Positions 11,691 through 23,258 of a stretch of DNA of 64,000 nucleotides are shown one piece after another. Made by a program: the position numbers and the translations under genes. Location of the stretch: contig NC_069084.1 in assembly GCF_947172395.1 (NCBI RefSeq), positions 7,627,107 to 7,691,106 of the forward strand, read 5' to 3'. How positions within the stretch are numbered: the first letter of the stretch is position 1; every line of letters starts with the position of its first letter. A model generated the notes under the pieces. The model was not told the DNA's origin and searched no databases. It worked only from the letters and a program-made list of their open reading frames with translations. The stretch is from Bicyclus anynana. Lineage: Eukaryota; Arthropoda; Insecta; Lepidoptera; Nymphalidae.

Positions 11691-11877
11691 TAATAAATGC
11701 TGAAGAGTTTATTTGTTTTTTGATTGAACGCGCTAATCTAAGGAACTAGTGGTCCGATTTGAAAAATTCTTTAGTGTTAGATAGACGATTTATCGAGGAA
11801 GGCTATAGGCTATATATTATTCCCGTATTCCTACGGGAACGGGAACCACAAGGGTGAAACCATGCGCCGTCAGCTAG
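11684..11877 (+). mobile_element. Non-autonomous Helitron, complete
   Basis: TCTATACTAATAAATGCTGA start to CCATGCGCCGTCAGCTAG end, followed by T. About 194 bp; no coding capacity. Confidence 0.78.
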
Positions 11878-11989
11878 TATCTCATAAACCTCGTCGGGAG
11901 ATGTTGAACATTCAGCTCGCGTTTCATTTTGCTAGGTAGGCTTGTCCTATTAGTACATACGTATGTTAAATAATATCAATTACTAGCTC

Positions 11990-12118
11990 ATTACTAGCCT
12001 TCCTCGATAAATGGGCTATCTAACACTGAAAACATTTTTCAAATCGGACCAGTAGTTCCTGATATTAGCGCGTTCAATCAAACAAAGAAACTCTTCAGCT
12101 TTATAATATTAGTAGATA
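11990..12118 (-). mobile_element. Helitron fragment
   Basis: actagccttcctcgataaat through agcgcgttcaatcaaacaaa to ttataatattagtagatata: 5' two thirds of the family in reverse. Confidence 0.65.
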
Positions 12119-12437
12119 TAGATGGAGTTGGAAGGACATTACAGCTCCAAACTAAACTCTATATAGCAGACATGAAAAAAAATAAGTAAGCTATACGATA
12201 TACTAGTAACATGACGTAATTTCACTTTTCATGTGATAAATAAAATATATTTAAAAAGACCATCAAGTTGTCTTTATTTTTATAAATGAAAGAAATAAAA
12301 AATGTACAAATAAAAAAAGCTTCTCTCGAGACGTCAAGTTTCATAAGGCTGTTTGTACACAAAGCTTACAATAAAGTTTACATTTTTTTTAATGGTTTAG
12401 TTTGTTTACAGTTGTAAATCTTTGTAGGTATTATTTT

Positions 12438-12690
12438 ACTGCCTAGTTGGTTTAGTGGTTAGCCTATGTAGTTTCGAAAAGTTCGAATTCTGGATCGGGC
12501 TATAAGAGATATTGATATTTTCTTTCATCTAAGAAATTTACAGTCAAAATTCTCAGCCCACCACCAACCTTAATGGAAGCAGCGTGCTCTCTTCTCCTAA
12601 TAGGAGGCCGAGCTCTGTAGTCGGCGTCTAAAATAGGTTGATAATGATAATGATGATGATGATGATGATCATGATGATGATGAGAATCAT
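12438..12690 (+). mobile_element. tRNA-derived SINE, family C, with (GAT)n tail
   Basis: Head tgcctagttggtttagtggt with an A-box pattern (TGGTTTAGTGGTTAGCC), B-box pattern aagttcgaattctggatcgg, then a body that ends aggttgataatgataatgat and a GAT microsatellite. Distinct from A and B in the head. Confidence 0.6.
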
Positions 12691-13094
12691 CATCATCCTA
12701 CCTACCATACCTAGCTGAGGACGTCAGTTACAATTGGCAATCTACGAGTATACCTAATATTGGAGGGAATGTTCTACGCATCATAATTGATTGTAGTTTG
12801 TAACTATCTTTGAGAGCTCTTTGAGTGGTTCTCTATGAAATAACTAAAGCATACCTTAGATCAATCAAGAACTATGTTTAGTCTACAAAGAACAAGAATA
12901 ACTTCCCTAATCCACATAACTTTAAAAGTTCATGTCAACTTCGATTTCTAGTAAATAAAATTTACCTACCCGAGTGAAACCGCGGGGCAAAGCTGGCTAT
13001 GCTTGAAGTTCACAATCTTATATACTAGGCATTAATACAGACTAGTGATAATATAATGGATAGTGATAATATAATACATCAAAACATAATCATT

Positions 13095-13225
13095 CGTTTT
13101 ACTTTGGTCCAGTGATATTTAGCCGTGTGATATCGGATAAAGTCTTAGGTTCGAGTTTCTGATCGGGCTATCTTTAGCTTTTTTTATTCCAAGAAATTCA
13201 CAGAAAAGTTCTCAGAAAATTAACA
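13095..13225 (+). mobile_element. SINE family C, 5' part
   Basis: ccgtgtgatatcggataaag, taggttcgagtttctgatcg (B box) and ttccaagaaattcacag match the family C copy at 12438. Confidence 0.45.
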
Positions 13226-13276
13226 GTTCAAAAAATTCTAAATCGGAAAAAAAAAAGTTATAAGTAAAACAAAAAC

Positions 13277-13452
13277 CTAAAAAAGTGTGTGTCAGCTCCG
13301 ACGCACGAATGGAATTTACTCTTTCAGATCGACTGTTTAAATAGGTGTATGTTGCCCCGCAGCATACACTGTACGTCCCAATACCTACGCCTGAAAATTG
13401 ACAGGTGCGCAACCGAGGACAAGCAGGCCGCGGCATGCCCGCCGGGGACTAT
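13277..13452 (+). repeat. GC-rich repeat, second copy
   Basis: aaaagtgtgtgtcagctccg, acgcacgaatggaatttact, cagatcgactgtttaaatag, gtgtatgttgccccgcagca; about 75% like the inverse of 4555-4785. Short ORFs on both strands come from it. Confidence 0.5.
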
Positions 13453-13924
13453 ATATGAAAAATCTATTCTTAAGGAGTAAACTCCAAAAAACAAACACGT
13501 CGAATTGTTAACCTTCTCTCTGTATTTCGTCGGTTGAAAATCATGATTATTAGTAGAATGAAATAAATCTTTAGAATTCAAGGTAGTGAACAGTTTATCT
13601 CAGTGTGGTTCAAACCTTAGTATCAGCATCATCCGTGTCACCTCACCTCAAAGCGATCCTCATGTTGAGTGCATCTTAACGTTTTAAGATCCGTTTTTAA
13701 GTCTCCCTCAAGATGTTTGTTTACGACTTTTCGCATTTTCGGACTGGAACGTCCCTTTGTAGGATTATCCCGATATTACGAAACTTGGAATGGTATCTTA
13801 AATCCATATTTTTAAGAGGGATTTATTGAAGACTTAAAGTTTATCTTCTGTTTTGATTTATATTTCACGAACATCGTGATAAAATTATTGATTGTAAAAA
13901 ATAAATGTAATATTTTTATGCTTT

Positions 13925-14230
13925 TTTTATTTGTCTTCTATTGTGATGTTCTTTCCCACAACAGGTACTTCGTACATCGAACTATGTGCCCCGCCCCTTG
14001 CCACTTCAGCTTCGCGACTCGTTGAGCTATGTCGGTGACTTTGGTTATTCTGCTGATCTCCTCATTTCTGATTCGATCATGCAGAGATACTCCGAGCATA
14101 GCGTGTTCCATCGCCCGCTGTGTGACTCTGAGACTTGTTATGAAACCCAAACTATAGCTTATAGTAACCAAGTCTCGGAACCATAGGTCATCACTGGCAA
14201 TACGCATTGTTCGAAGACTTTTGTCTTCAG
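13925..14230 (-). mobile_element. RTE-clade LINE, mid C-terminal fragment
   Basis: A 98-codon frame on minus includes ..RDLVTISYSLGFITSLRVTQ, RAMEHAMLGVSLHDRIRNEE and IAQRVAKLKWQGAGHIVR, the segment upstream of the usual tail fragment. The reading then changes (KYLLWERTSQ) where the copy is broken. Confidence 0.82.
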
Positions 14231-14571
14231 GCACTGATTTCGTACTACGCTACTTACTTCAGCCGCCAAGTAGCATTGCTAAGTAGTGTGTAATGTTGAA
14301 GTTCTTTTTATAATAATTGACAGACTATGCAGATGCTCCACACAAGTAGATCGCCTTCAGAACATTTCGTAGGACAAATATTATGGCAAACATAATGTAA
14401 TTCCATTTTACTTTGTATCATACAATTGCATATGTTTTATTTCAATCAAACATATAAAAGCTTGTTAATTGGAACAATAAAATAGTTGGAAGTGTTTCTC
14501 TTGCTATTGTAAAGCGACTAGACTGGTTGTGGTTTGGATGCGAGTATTCTGTCTTGTTAGGTACTTGTAAC

Positions 14572-15320
14572 TAGGGTTGCTATGTATTCAGTTTAATAAT
14601 TGGTTTGGTAACTTCGAAATAATTCCAGTAATTCAAATGACCACAGAACATAAAGTGCTTAACCAAATTAAAATTAAATTTTGATATGACGATATTAGCT
14701 AGTGAAAAATTTGTGACTAGAGAATGTGTGCCATTTTATGTTCGTTAATGCAGTTTTTTACATCGAATTAATTTTTCGTACTATACCTACGTAAGAAAAA
14801 TTACGAAAAATGCAATTTTTCTAATTCACTTTTCTAATGTTTCGTGTAACCTTTCTATTATTTTCTTTAATAAGATTATTTTCTCCTAACAATAACAAGC
14901 ACAACAAAAAAATAAATAGCGAAATTTGGTCAAGACATTCACGCGCGATGCCGTGACTAAAGAATATAGGGATTCATTTTTGTATAATAAAAAGATTGTT
15001 ATTCATTTCTTGTTCGTAATATAAGAATTACTGATAGAATATACTTATATAGAATAATAATTGATATAATATATTTATAGTATAGAAAATATATAGGTTA
15101 TTGATAGTTAATATGAGGTATCGTTTATCCAAAACAAAAATTAAATACAACTGTTTGATACTATATTAAAATTCTTTATTTATAAATTCGTTTTTTGCAA
15201 AACGGTTTAATATATTTTTAGTATTTATTACATAATTTCTTTGTTATTGTCGTCGCCTCATTCGGCGGATACATTCTCAGACAATTTTTCAGTAATTTTA
15301 AATTTGTTCTGGCAACCCTA
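14572..15320. mobile_element. hAT-like TIR element, AT-rich
   Basis: Ends TAGGGTTGCTA and, on the right, GGCAACCCTA form an inverted pair. Flanks CTTGTAAC (14564-14571) and CTTGTAGT (15321-15328) match at 6 of 8 positions, as a decayed 8-bp duplication would. The 749-bp interior is non-coding. Confidence 0.45.
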
Positions 15321-15714
15321 CTTGTAGTGAATGTAAAGGGATAGCCTTAAATTTATTGATGAAGTGCATAGCCGCAGCTCGGTTCCATTTCAGTGTTTTG
15401 CATCTAAGCAGCCTTCGGTTTAGGTTTATGCAAGCGAAAATTGGTTTGAAGGGGCAATTTCTAATTTAACTTTGGGTTATGTTTTCAGCCTTGTCTGAAA
15501 GATTATTTAGAATACCAAAAACATTATTATATTTTAGTTATTTATCTATAAATCAAATATTAATATTACAAAGTCGTATATTTCAGTCTGTCTATTAGAA
15601 TTTCACGTCTAAACGACACACTTAGTTAGGTATTTAATTATAAGTGATTAGCTTCTACTCATACTTTGATGTCCATTTTGATGTCCATAACTATAATAGA
15701 ATCGGGCCCAACTA

Positions 15715-15882
15715 TCTTTGACGAATGCTAGTTACACATATGTATATACGAAATTAAGATTCTATGTAACCGGTGCTTAATGGTGGATATCATAGTAGAT
15801 AAATAACATCTTGCCAATTGATTTGATGTTTATAATAGGTTGATAGTAAAGACAAAAACAGTGAATAGACCAGCTCAACTAT
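15715..15882 (+). repeat. Dispersed repeat, family G
   Basis: tttgacgaatgctagttaca, agattctatgtaaccggtgc, caattgatttgatgtttata, aggttgatagtaaagac and gaccagctcaacta recur at 22327-22497 and 29478-29636. About 165 bp; no protein and no clear inverted ends. Confidence 0.55.
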
Positions 15883-15915
15883 GATTTGTATATAATGTTT
15901 TTGATGGTGTTAACA

Positions 15916-16096
15916 TCTATACTATATTATAAAGCTGAAGAGTTTGTTTGTTTGCCGTTTTGAAAAAATATTTCAGTGTTAGATAGCCCATTTATCGAGG
16001 AAGGCTATAAGTTATACCTATATTATCTTCTTCTAACGGGAACGGTATTCTTACGGGAACGGTATCGCGCGGGTAAAACCACGCGGCGTCAGCTAG
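15916..16096 (+). mobile_element. Non-autonomous Helitron next to exon 1
   Basis: TCTATACTATATTATAAAGC start, gatagcccatttatcgagga, end CGCGGCGTCAGCTAG then T. It ends 47 bp before the exon at 16143, close to where a branch point would lie. Confidence 0.75.
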
Positions 16097-16142
16097 TGTG
16101 ACATAAAAATAATAACAATTACTTTATGTTATTTTGTTCCAG

Positions 16143-16210
16143 GAACAAATCGATCGAAATGTCGCCAACAATCCTGGTCCTGTTCATCTGTATAACGGCA
16201 TTCAATATCG
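16143..16210 (+). CDS. Exon with start codon and signal peptide of a predicted secreted protein (exon 1 of coding part)
   Basis: Seen: a pyrimidine-rich acceptor (ttattttgttccag) precedes the exon, the ATG is at 16159 in a good insect context (CGAAATG), and a strong donor GTGAGT begins at 16211. The coding part gives MSPTILVLFICITAFNI plus one base (phase 1): a short polar start followed by a hydrophobic core, as in a signal peptide. Cleavage could fall just after the junction with exon 2 (residues ..NIDA). The 16 bases before the ATG would be 5'UTR, so at least one non-coding exon should lie upstream; I did not find it. A Helitron ends 47 bp before the exon. Inferred: secreted or membrane-targeted product. 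The family is not recognised. The call depends on joining exons at 47273 and 50543, which keeps the frame open. Confidence 0.55.
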
Positions 16211-16531
16211 GTGAGTACATTTAAAACAATTTTTGGAAGCTTTCGAGCGTCATCCAGAACGAAATATAACAATTACTTATTAATTTTGAGGAATGACGGC
16301 AAAATAATTGGACGAAAAACAAAGCTCATCCAATGTGTTCCCGGATTTTCCGACTCAACAATAATGATAAGTGGTTATGCATTAAAAGGTCGAGTGTTTT
16401 GCCTTTATTATCCGAAACACAATTTCTCTGACTAAAAGCTTAAGTTGAGCAGGAATACTTCCTCGAATTGTGAAAATAATTATTCTCTCAATTGAAGTTT
16501 CCTGTCCGAAGGAAAACAAAAAAAAACGGAC

Positions 16532-16845
16532 AGTACGAGTTGGACTCGTCCACGGAGGGTTATTATTTGTTATTACTGTAGGTATTATATATAGGTAGGT
16601 AGTGAGGGTGTTGCTATGTAAACGGAAAGTACCCTAGTAATTTCGATTTCCTTGAGAGTGTCGAAATATATGTTTTTGTCGGAAAAATTGCCGGACATTT
16701 TTTTAAAGTTTTACTTTTTCACAGCTAATAAAGACTGCAGATCTGAGTGCCTGTATTATGGTGTTAACTTTAACGCAATACTTTCATATTGCATTATTGA
16801 GATAAAGAAAGGGTCTTAACAGACAAACAGACAGACTGATAACAA
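16532..16845 (+). repeat. Interspersed repeat beginning GTACGAGTTGGACTCG, diverged
   Basis: The head (acagtacgagttggactcgt) and a later run of cagacaaacagacagactg match the pattern of a repeat common in insect genomes, whose end is seen better at 49338-49530. Diverged; the middle is not recognised. It lies in the first intron, about 320 bp after exon 1. Confidence 0.4.
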
Positions 16846-17482
16846 ATGTTGTTGTTCATGTTTTTTCTTCATTTAACGCAAATTGATGTAAATTATTTTT
16901 TTATTTCTTCAACTATTAATTGTAATTTAGTACGACCTATCCTTTATGCACGATGTGGTTACCTGTATTGGTGGTCCAAATAAATAAATAAATAAACAAA
17001 GTAATCCTATAAAATTACATGTTGATAGTAATAATTTAGTAGTGAATGTTGTATTTTTTTTCCTACTGATGTACGGAACAGTAAAACTAGTTCTGTAACT
17101 ACGAGTTGAAAACCTCTGTTGCGGCAAAGTGACTATGGGGAGTTCGATAAATGTTTTACTAGTATAAACAAACCCAGTGCGTTGTTCCACGTATACATTG
17201 TTTTAGATTTGCATAGCGTTCCCGCAATGACGCCGTTCAATTTGGGACGCTCAAAGTTTTAATTACAGCGCAAAATTAATTTGAGATTAACTTTGGAATA
17301 CCAATTTATGTTTCTACATTCATATTGTTGAAATTGTTACACTGCAAAATTTCGGTTTACATTTTTTGTATTGTTACACATATTGCATTGTAAAATTTAA
17401 AACCATTTTACTTTACAAAAACTATTTCCAGGGAAAACTTGAATGGAATTTTGTAACATTATTTAATTTTGTAAATATTGTT

Positions 17483-17740
17483 GAGTTGGCTCACTGCTGA
17501 GCTCAAGTCTCCTCTCAGAATGAGATGGGTTAGGCCAATAGTCCACCACGCTGGCCCAATGCGGATTGGCAGACTTTACACACGCAGAGAATTAAGAAAA
17601 TTCTCAGCTATGCAGGTTTCCTCACGATGTTTTCCTTCACCGTTTGAGACACGTGATATCTAATTTCTTGAAATGCACACAACGGAAAAGTTGGAGGTAC
17701 ATGCCCCGGACCGGATCCGAACTGGGCTATCACGGTTTTA
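17483..17740 (-). mobile_element. SINE family B, near full length
   Basis: From ggctcactgctgagctcaag to ctgggctatcacgg on plus, the reverse complement of the family B head. A short deletion between the boxes removed part of the B-box side. Confidence 0.85.
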
Positions 17741-19120
17741 GGTCCGACGTATGCTCTCTTCCAATAAATTTACTATTAAGGAGTAAGCCTCAAAGGCGCC
17801 AGTGACTAAAAAGTTGCGGAGTTAAATGTTAGGAATGGACCTGTGATGCTGATGTCAAGGGGCTAGCCGAGCACTCAAACTATCAACTTTGTTTCGTGTA
17901 AGCTAACTACATTTGAGCATTGTTTACAACTCCACTCACAAATGCACAGTCCGTATCATTTTAATGAGTCCATCACCACAGACTAACGTATTTGATTTTT
18001 TTTTATTTTGCTGTTTTGAGATCTCAACCACCAGATGTAAACCAGGACTAACTAGCGTATGGCAGTAAGGCCACGAGTGAAATTACGGACTGGCAACCGA
18101 TAGTAGCAGGATTAAAGAGCTCTTTTTCAGCTAGCCAATACTCTCTTTCTCCACTCGTGTCGCCTTTCAGCCAAGTAACTAACAATTCAATGTTATTATT
18201 ATAATGCCCTCACTATACGGATAACTGACTCACCCATTTCCTTCACTCACTGCGAAACTGACTAGATCAATTGAATCAACTTGAAATCTACCGCGAGCTC
18301 TCTTAGAGATCGTCCACTGACAGATGTCCACAGACAAACAATTGACAGATTGACGACAAGCTACCTAATTACTTACTCTAATTAATGTAAGTTGGCGCTA
18401 CTATCTAATCCTCCGACATATACATAATATAATTATCTTAGACATGATTTTGCGTTATAAATTGCTATCGTCTATTTAATTGTTGAACAAGATATTGATA
18501 AATAAGATTATTTTTCTTTTATTTTATACTTATATTATAAGTAAGAAAGAATAGAGCCGTGAAAAGTTACAAATAAATTTTCAAATTAGAGTTTAAACAA
18601 ATATAAAAAAATTATGAGTATGTTAGATATTCTTACAGAGTTTTTTTACGACATTTAATTGTTATAGAACCACCAGCCTACTAATAATGTTACTTAATAG
18701 TTAATTTGACAATTATTTGTAAATATATTTAAATATCACGTAAACGATATCTTTAAAATCAAAAATAGTACTTTTATTGTGAAGTACAAAATTCTTAAAG
18801 GGATATGAAATTTGTATGTGAATCTAAATCGATACAATAAAATTTTATAGTCACTCTCCAAAGTTGTTACGGAAAAATGGAACGGAAACTATCATCGGAA
18901 ATATTTAAAATTGCAATTACCTTTAACTATATTATGAAGGAAGAAGGTTATATGATCCTTCGATGCTGTAATAGTATCAATATCAATCTTCGCTAAAAAG
19001 GTTTCATCTCTAAAGGGTTAGGATTTTTCACGTAGAAGAACTCGCGAACGTTTGCTAGATTATAAAATTTATAATATAAGAAGAATTGTAAACTGCTTCA
19101 GTGGTCTAGAGATTAGGCTA
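17741..19120. other. Unassigned stretch in the predicted first intron
   Basis: Slightly GC-richer at 17790-18420, then AT-rich. No frame, splice pair or known repeat recognised. Confidence 0.45.
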
Positions 19121-19435
19121 TTTTTTTTTTGTTATTTTCTACAAGTTAGCCTTTGACTACAATCTCACCTGATGGTAAGTGTTGATGCAATCTAAGATGG
19201 AAGCGGGCTAACTTGATGAAATCCACACTCCTTTTGGTTTCGACACGACATCGTACCGGAACGCTAAATCGCTTGGCGGTACGTCTTTGTCGGTAGGGTA
19301 GTCACGGCCGAAGCCTCCCACCAGCCAGACCTGGACCAATTTAGAAAACCTCAATGGGCCCAGCCGGGGATCGAACCCAGGACCTCCGTCTTGTAAATCC
19401 ACCGCGCATACCACTGCGCCACGAAAGTCGTCAAA
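19121..19435 (-). mobile_element. SINE family A, near full length
   Basis: Complete from the T-run (tail) to the tRNA-like head (A and B boxes on the minus strand, ending ..cgtcaaaa). A short deletion removed part of the segment between the tail and the gtgtggattt block. Confidence 0.85.
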
Positions 19436-19603
19436 AACAATGTATGTGGCTTCGGATGAAGAGGCCTGAGGCTCGAGTTCTTGGTTGGCCTTTAAAATGT
19501 TATGCTTTTTTTTTCCAACATCAGTACGAAGAAATTTACGTTGGTGGTTTTACACCTCGTGCCGCAGAGCACATTAAGCCGTCCATCCCGGCTAGTATAG
19601 GTA

Positions 19604-19734
19604 GGTAAATTTGTTCGTAACACTCCCGATAGTCCGCGCGGGCCGGGAGGCGTGCAGTCACTCAATTCCCCGCACGCACGAATTCACACCAACCCAGTCT
19701 TGGTTGGGTTGGGAGTGTCATCAACGAACTTGCC
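19604..19734. mobile_element. Foldback MITE, family F
   Basis: Left end tttgttcgtaacactcccga and right end gggagtgtcatcaacgaact form an imperfect inverted repeat around a GC-rich core (gtccgcgcgggccgggaggc). An inner hairpin (aacccagtcttggttgggtt) is unique to this copy. Confidence 0.6.
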
Positions 19735-19864
19735 AAGCTATAATTATTAATATTACACGTGGATGAATGGACATACATAGAGCCAAACATTACACATTTA
19801 GCCCAACAACCTGCACTGGAGCAGCGTGACACGTCTAAACTCCACATCCCCCTCGTAAAAGGAT

Positions 19865-20172
19865 GGTGGCATGGTACTGATCTGAAATGAGGAGACCCGC
19901 AGAAGAACCAAAGTCACCGACATAGCTCAACGAGCTCAAAGCTGAAGTGGCAATGGGCGGGGCACATAATTCGAAAAGCCAATGTATGGGGTACCAAACT
20001 GCTGGAATGGCGACCCCGCACTATTAAGCGCATTGTTGGTCGACCCCCCACCTGGTGGACTGATCAAGCGAGCCGCAGGGACTCGCTGGATGCAGGTGGC
20101 TCAGTATCGTGATGTTTGGAAGTCCTGCAGTGGACGTCCATCGGCTGATATGATGATGATGATGATGATGAT
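19865..20172 (+). mobile_element. RTE-clade LINE, 3' end with (GAT)n tail
   Basis: acccgcagaagaaccaaagt through tggcgaccccgcactattaa to ggcggctcagtatcg-like sequence, then cggctgatatgatgatgatg. Several frameshifts. A T/A-rich unit follows the tail. Confidence 0.8.
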
Positions 20173-20525
20173 GGCCCTGTAGTGGGTAGTTAACATTGGA
20201 TTTCTGGATTAGATAAAAGTAAATATTACAATTTCAATAAACATATTAACTGCCTTGTTGTTTCTATAACCTTTGTAAAATGCTACTGTGAATTTACTTT
20301 GTTTAGCGAGCAATGTTCAAAGGTGACTTAAATTCTTATTATAAGTGAAAATCCTTACGCTAGCTTTATAAGTAGATAATACCCAAATGCCGCCGTAAAG
20401 AAGAAGCTTACCTTTGTTAGGATGTGGGCTTTTTTGGTTTTCGAGTGTATACTTTGCTACTAAAAGCTATCCATTTCTAGAAGAAAAAGTTCACGTAAAA
20501 ATACACAGATAATAATATTTAATCT

Positions 20526-20652
20526 ATAGCCTTCCTCGATAAATGGGCTATCTAACACTGCAAAAAGTTTTTAAATCGGACCAGTAGTTCCTGAGATTAG
20601 CGCGTTCAAGCAAACAAATAAACTCTTTAGCTTTATAATATTAGTATAGATC
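20526..20652 (-). mobile_element. Helitron fragment
   Basis: tagccttcctcgataaatgg to ttataatattagtatagatc in reverse. A second Helitron-like stretch (gcctgcgacttcgtcccgtt to cagacgaacagaaagttt, 20656-20840) follows directly. Confidence 0.65.
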
Positions 20653-20883
20653 AGATGCCTGCGACTTCGTCCCGTTGAAATTGAGTTTTTCACAAATCCT
20701 TTAGAAACCACGGATTTTCTAACAAGTAGCTTATATATTGTTTAACTATCTTCTCTTTCTATCAGTGAAAGATCCATTTAAATCCATTCAGCTGTTTTAG
20801 TCAGGAAAAACAAACAGACATACAGACGAACAGAAAGTTTATAAACTATAAGCACTTGAAAATAGATAGATGTTTTGATAAAA

Positions 20884-21185
20884 GAGCCGTGATAGTCCAG
20901 TGGACCTCTGCCTCCGATTCCGGAGGGCGTAGGTTTGAATCCTCCATCACCTCCAACTTTTCAGTTATATGCAATTTAACAAATTAAATATCACATGTCT
21001 CAAACGGTGAAGGAAAAACATCGTGAGGAAACCTGCACACCAGAGAATTTTCTTAATTCTGTGCGTGTGTGAAGTCTGCCAATCCGCATCCGGCCAGCGT
21101 GGTGGAGTATTGCCCTAACCCCTCTCATTCTGAGAGGAGACTCGCGCTCAGAGGTGAGCCGAATATGGGTTTATAAGTGATAAAT
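20884..21185 (+). mobile_element. SINE family B, full length
   Basis: gccgtgatagtccagtggac (A box), gtaggtttgaatcctccatc (B box), body, and tail ..gggtttataagtgata. Confidence 0.85.
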
Positions 21186-22114
21186 TTGGATTTTACTAGT
21201 GATAAACAACACCATTATGAAATCATGAAGCAATTTATATGGAAACATAAATTGTCATTTCAAACTTAATCCCTAATTATTAATTTCGAGCGGTAATTAA
21301 AACTTGGAGCGTACCAAATTTGAATGGCTTCATTCAGACAACTCTATGCAAATCTAACGAAATTTGGTTCTGGTTGGTTAGCGCTAACATTTAACTATTT
21401 GTACCCGGTCCCCCGGGTAAAGCTAGTTCCATTAAAATCGAAACCATTATTATCGAGACGGATTAATTCATAATTAAGTTACATATTTATACATTTACTT
21501 ATATAAATACTAGCGGACCCAGTCAAGCTTCGCTTTGACATATTCAATTTGACAATTTCACCCCATTGGCTAGTTTGGCTACAGTTACGCAAGCAACCCA
21601 TAAGCTATCGGCGACAAACAGAATCTTAAGCCGCTTATAATAAGAAAACAGGAACACTAATTAACTGTACTTACCAATATTATAAAGGTTTGTGATGAGG
21701 TAAGTGTCATAGGAGATATTTAATCCTCGTATCCCCAAGAGAACAAAACTACGGGGCATCTGTTTGTAAAATTATAATTGGCTGAACAAATCTGGATGAA
21801 ATTCGACATAAAGATAGTTTACAGTCTAACATAATACAAAGGTACCTATAGAAATGACACCTTTCATCCGATAGTCTTACATATCAACACGGGGTGTTAA
21901 TAATTAGGGCGGCTACAGACTAGCGTTTTATTATGCGCGTATACGGTTCGGCTAACGCGTTTAAACGCACGCTCCATTTGGCACTTTTTAAAACCTGCCT
22001 CACGTACATGGGCTTAAAGCAGCGTGTTCGCTGGAACCGGTAGTTGTGAGTCAATATCAACAGGAATTTGCGCGTTTAGTAGAAGCTGATACGCGCTTTT
22101 TAATTATTTGAGAA

Positions 22115-22573
22115 ATTAGCTCTTGACTGCGATCACACCTGATGCAGTCTAAGAAGAAAGCGGTCTTACTACTTGGAAGAGGCACATGTTTATACTACTC
22201 GTACGTCTGACGGTTTCTATGCGGCATCATACTGGAATGCTGAATAGCTTGGTGGCACGTCTTTGCCGTTAGGTTGATAACTAGCCACAGCCGAATGCCT
22301 ACCACCAGACCAGCAGGCAAATTCACTATATTTGACGTATGCTAGTTGACAAGAAATTGAGATTCTATGTAAATATGTCATCTGGTGCTTACTGGTAGAT
22401 GTCACACAGTAAGTAAATCACATATTATCAATTGATTTGATGTTTATTTTAATAGGTTGATATTAAAGACCAAAATAGTGAATAGGCCAGCAGTTCTAAG
22501 CCAATATATTGAACCCAGGACCTCTCAGTTGAGAAGCACAACTCTATCCAAAGCGCTGGAGAGGTCGTCAAAT
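22115..22573 (-). mobile_element. SINE family A, diverged and split by another repeat
   Basis: Tail and body at 22115-22320 and the tRNA-like head (with gaacccaggacctctcagtt) at about 22495-22573 are separated by a family G repeat (22327-22497). The family G repeat is therefore younger than this SINE. The whole lies inside the TIR element at 21905-22645. Confidence 0.55.
22327..22497 (+). repeat. Dispersed repeat, family G, inside a SINE
   Basis: tttgacgtatgctagttgac to gtgaataggccagc; it interrupts the SINE A copy 22115-22573. Confidence 0.55.
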
Positions 22574-23258
22574 ATGAAACGTGGTTCCAAAAACTAGCTT
22601 ATCGCGCGTATAAAACGCTTGTATGAAACCGCTCTATTTGTGTGAAAAATCACCGGTTCAAAAGTTAATTTACCAAAGTTACATTACGTTACTCAAAACG
22701 TTATACTTTAACGTTACTTCTCATACATATAAATTACATCCATCAAGAAAGTTAAAATTAACATACGCCGTTTAAGAAAGGTGAACGATTCATAAACGCG
22801 GGTAAGCCTTGACAAATGTCCCTCGCTATCTTCGTCGTATTTCTGTGACGTTGACATATTGCGTCATATATTTCGGCGGCGCCAAACATTGCCCGTTAAT
22901 CGATTATAAAGCCTTGTTATTGATATGGCGTTTAACAAAACGCCGCCTTTGTTATGGCTATGAATGGAGTTCACATAATGGACCTGATTTATTTTATAGC
23001 AAGTTAATTTTGTAGAATACTCACAGTTCAAAAACAAACAAAAAATTCGTGTAAATCGTTAGCGTGTGTGTGTGTGTATGTGGTTGTACTGTTAAATTGA
23101 GAAAACTTCACCATTTTTTAAGTCGGTTAAATAAATTATAATTATTCGCAGTGCCGTGCCATGTCATTAGACCGTATCAGATACAGTGTTTTGTGGTAAC
23201 ATTTAAAAATGAGTTCCTCGTACGTTGTTACATAAGAAGGTATACAGCATTTAAATCA

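Larger units (their letters stand above)
21905..22645. mobile_element. TIR element containing a split SINE
   Basis: Left end agggcggctacagactagcg then ttttattatgcgcgtatac; right end reversed reads agagcggtttcatacaagcg then ttttatacgcgcg. Diverged inverted repeats of about 40 bp. The interior is mostly SINE A and a family G repeat. Confidence 0.45.
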
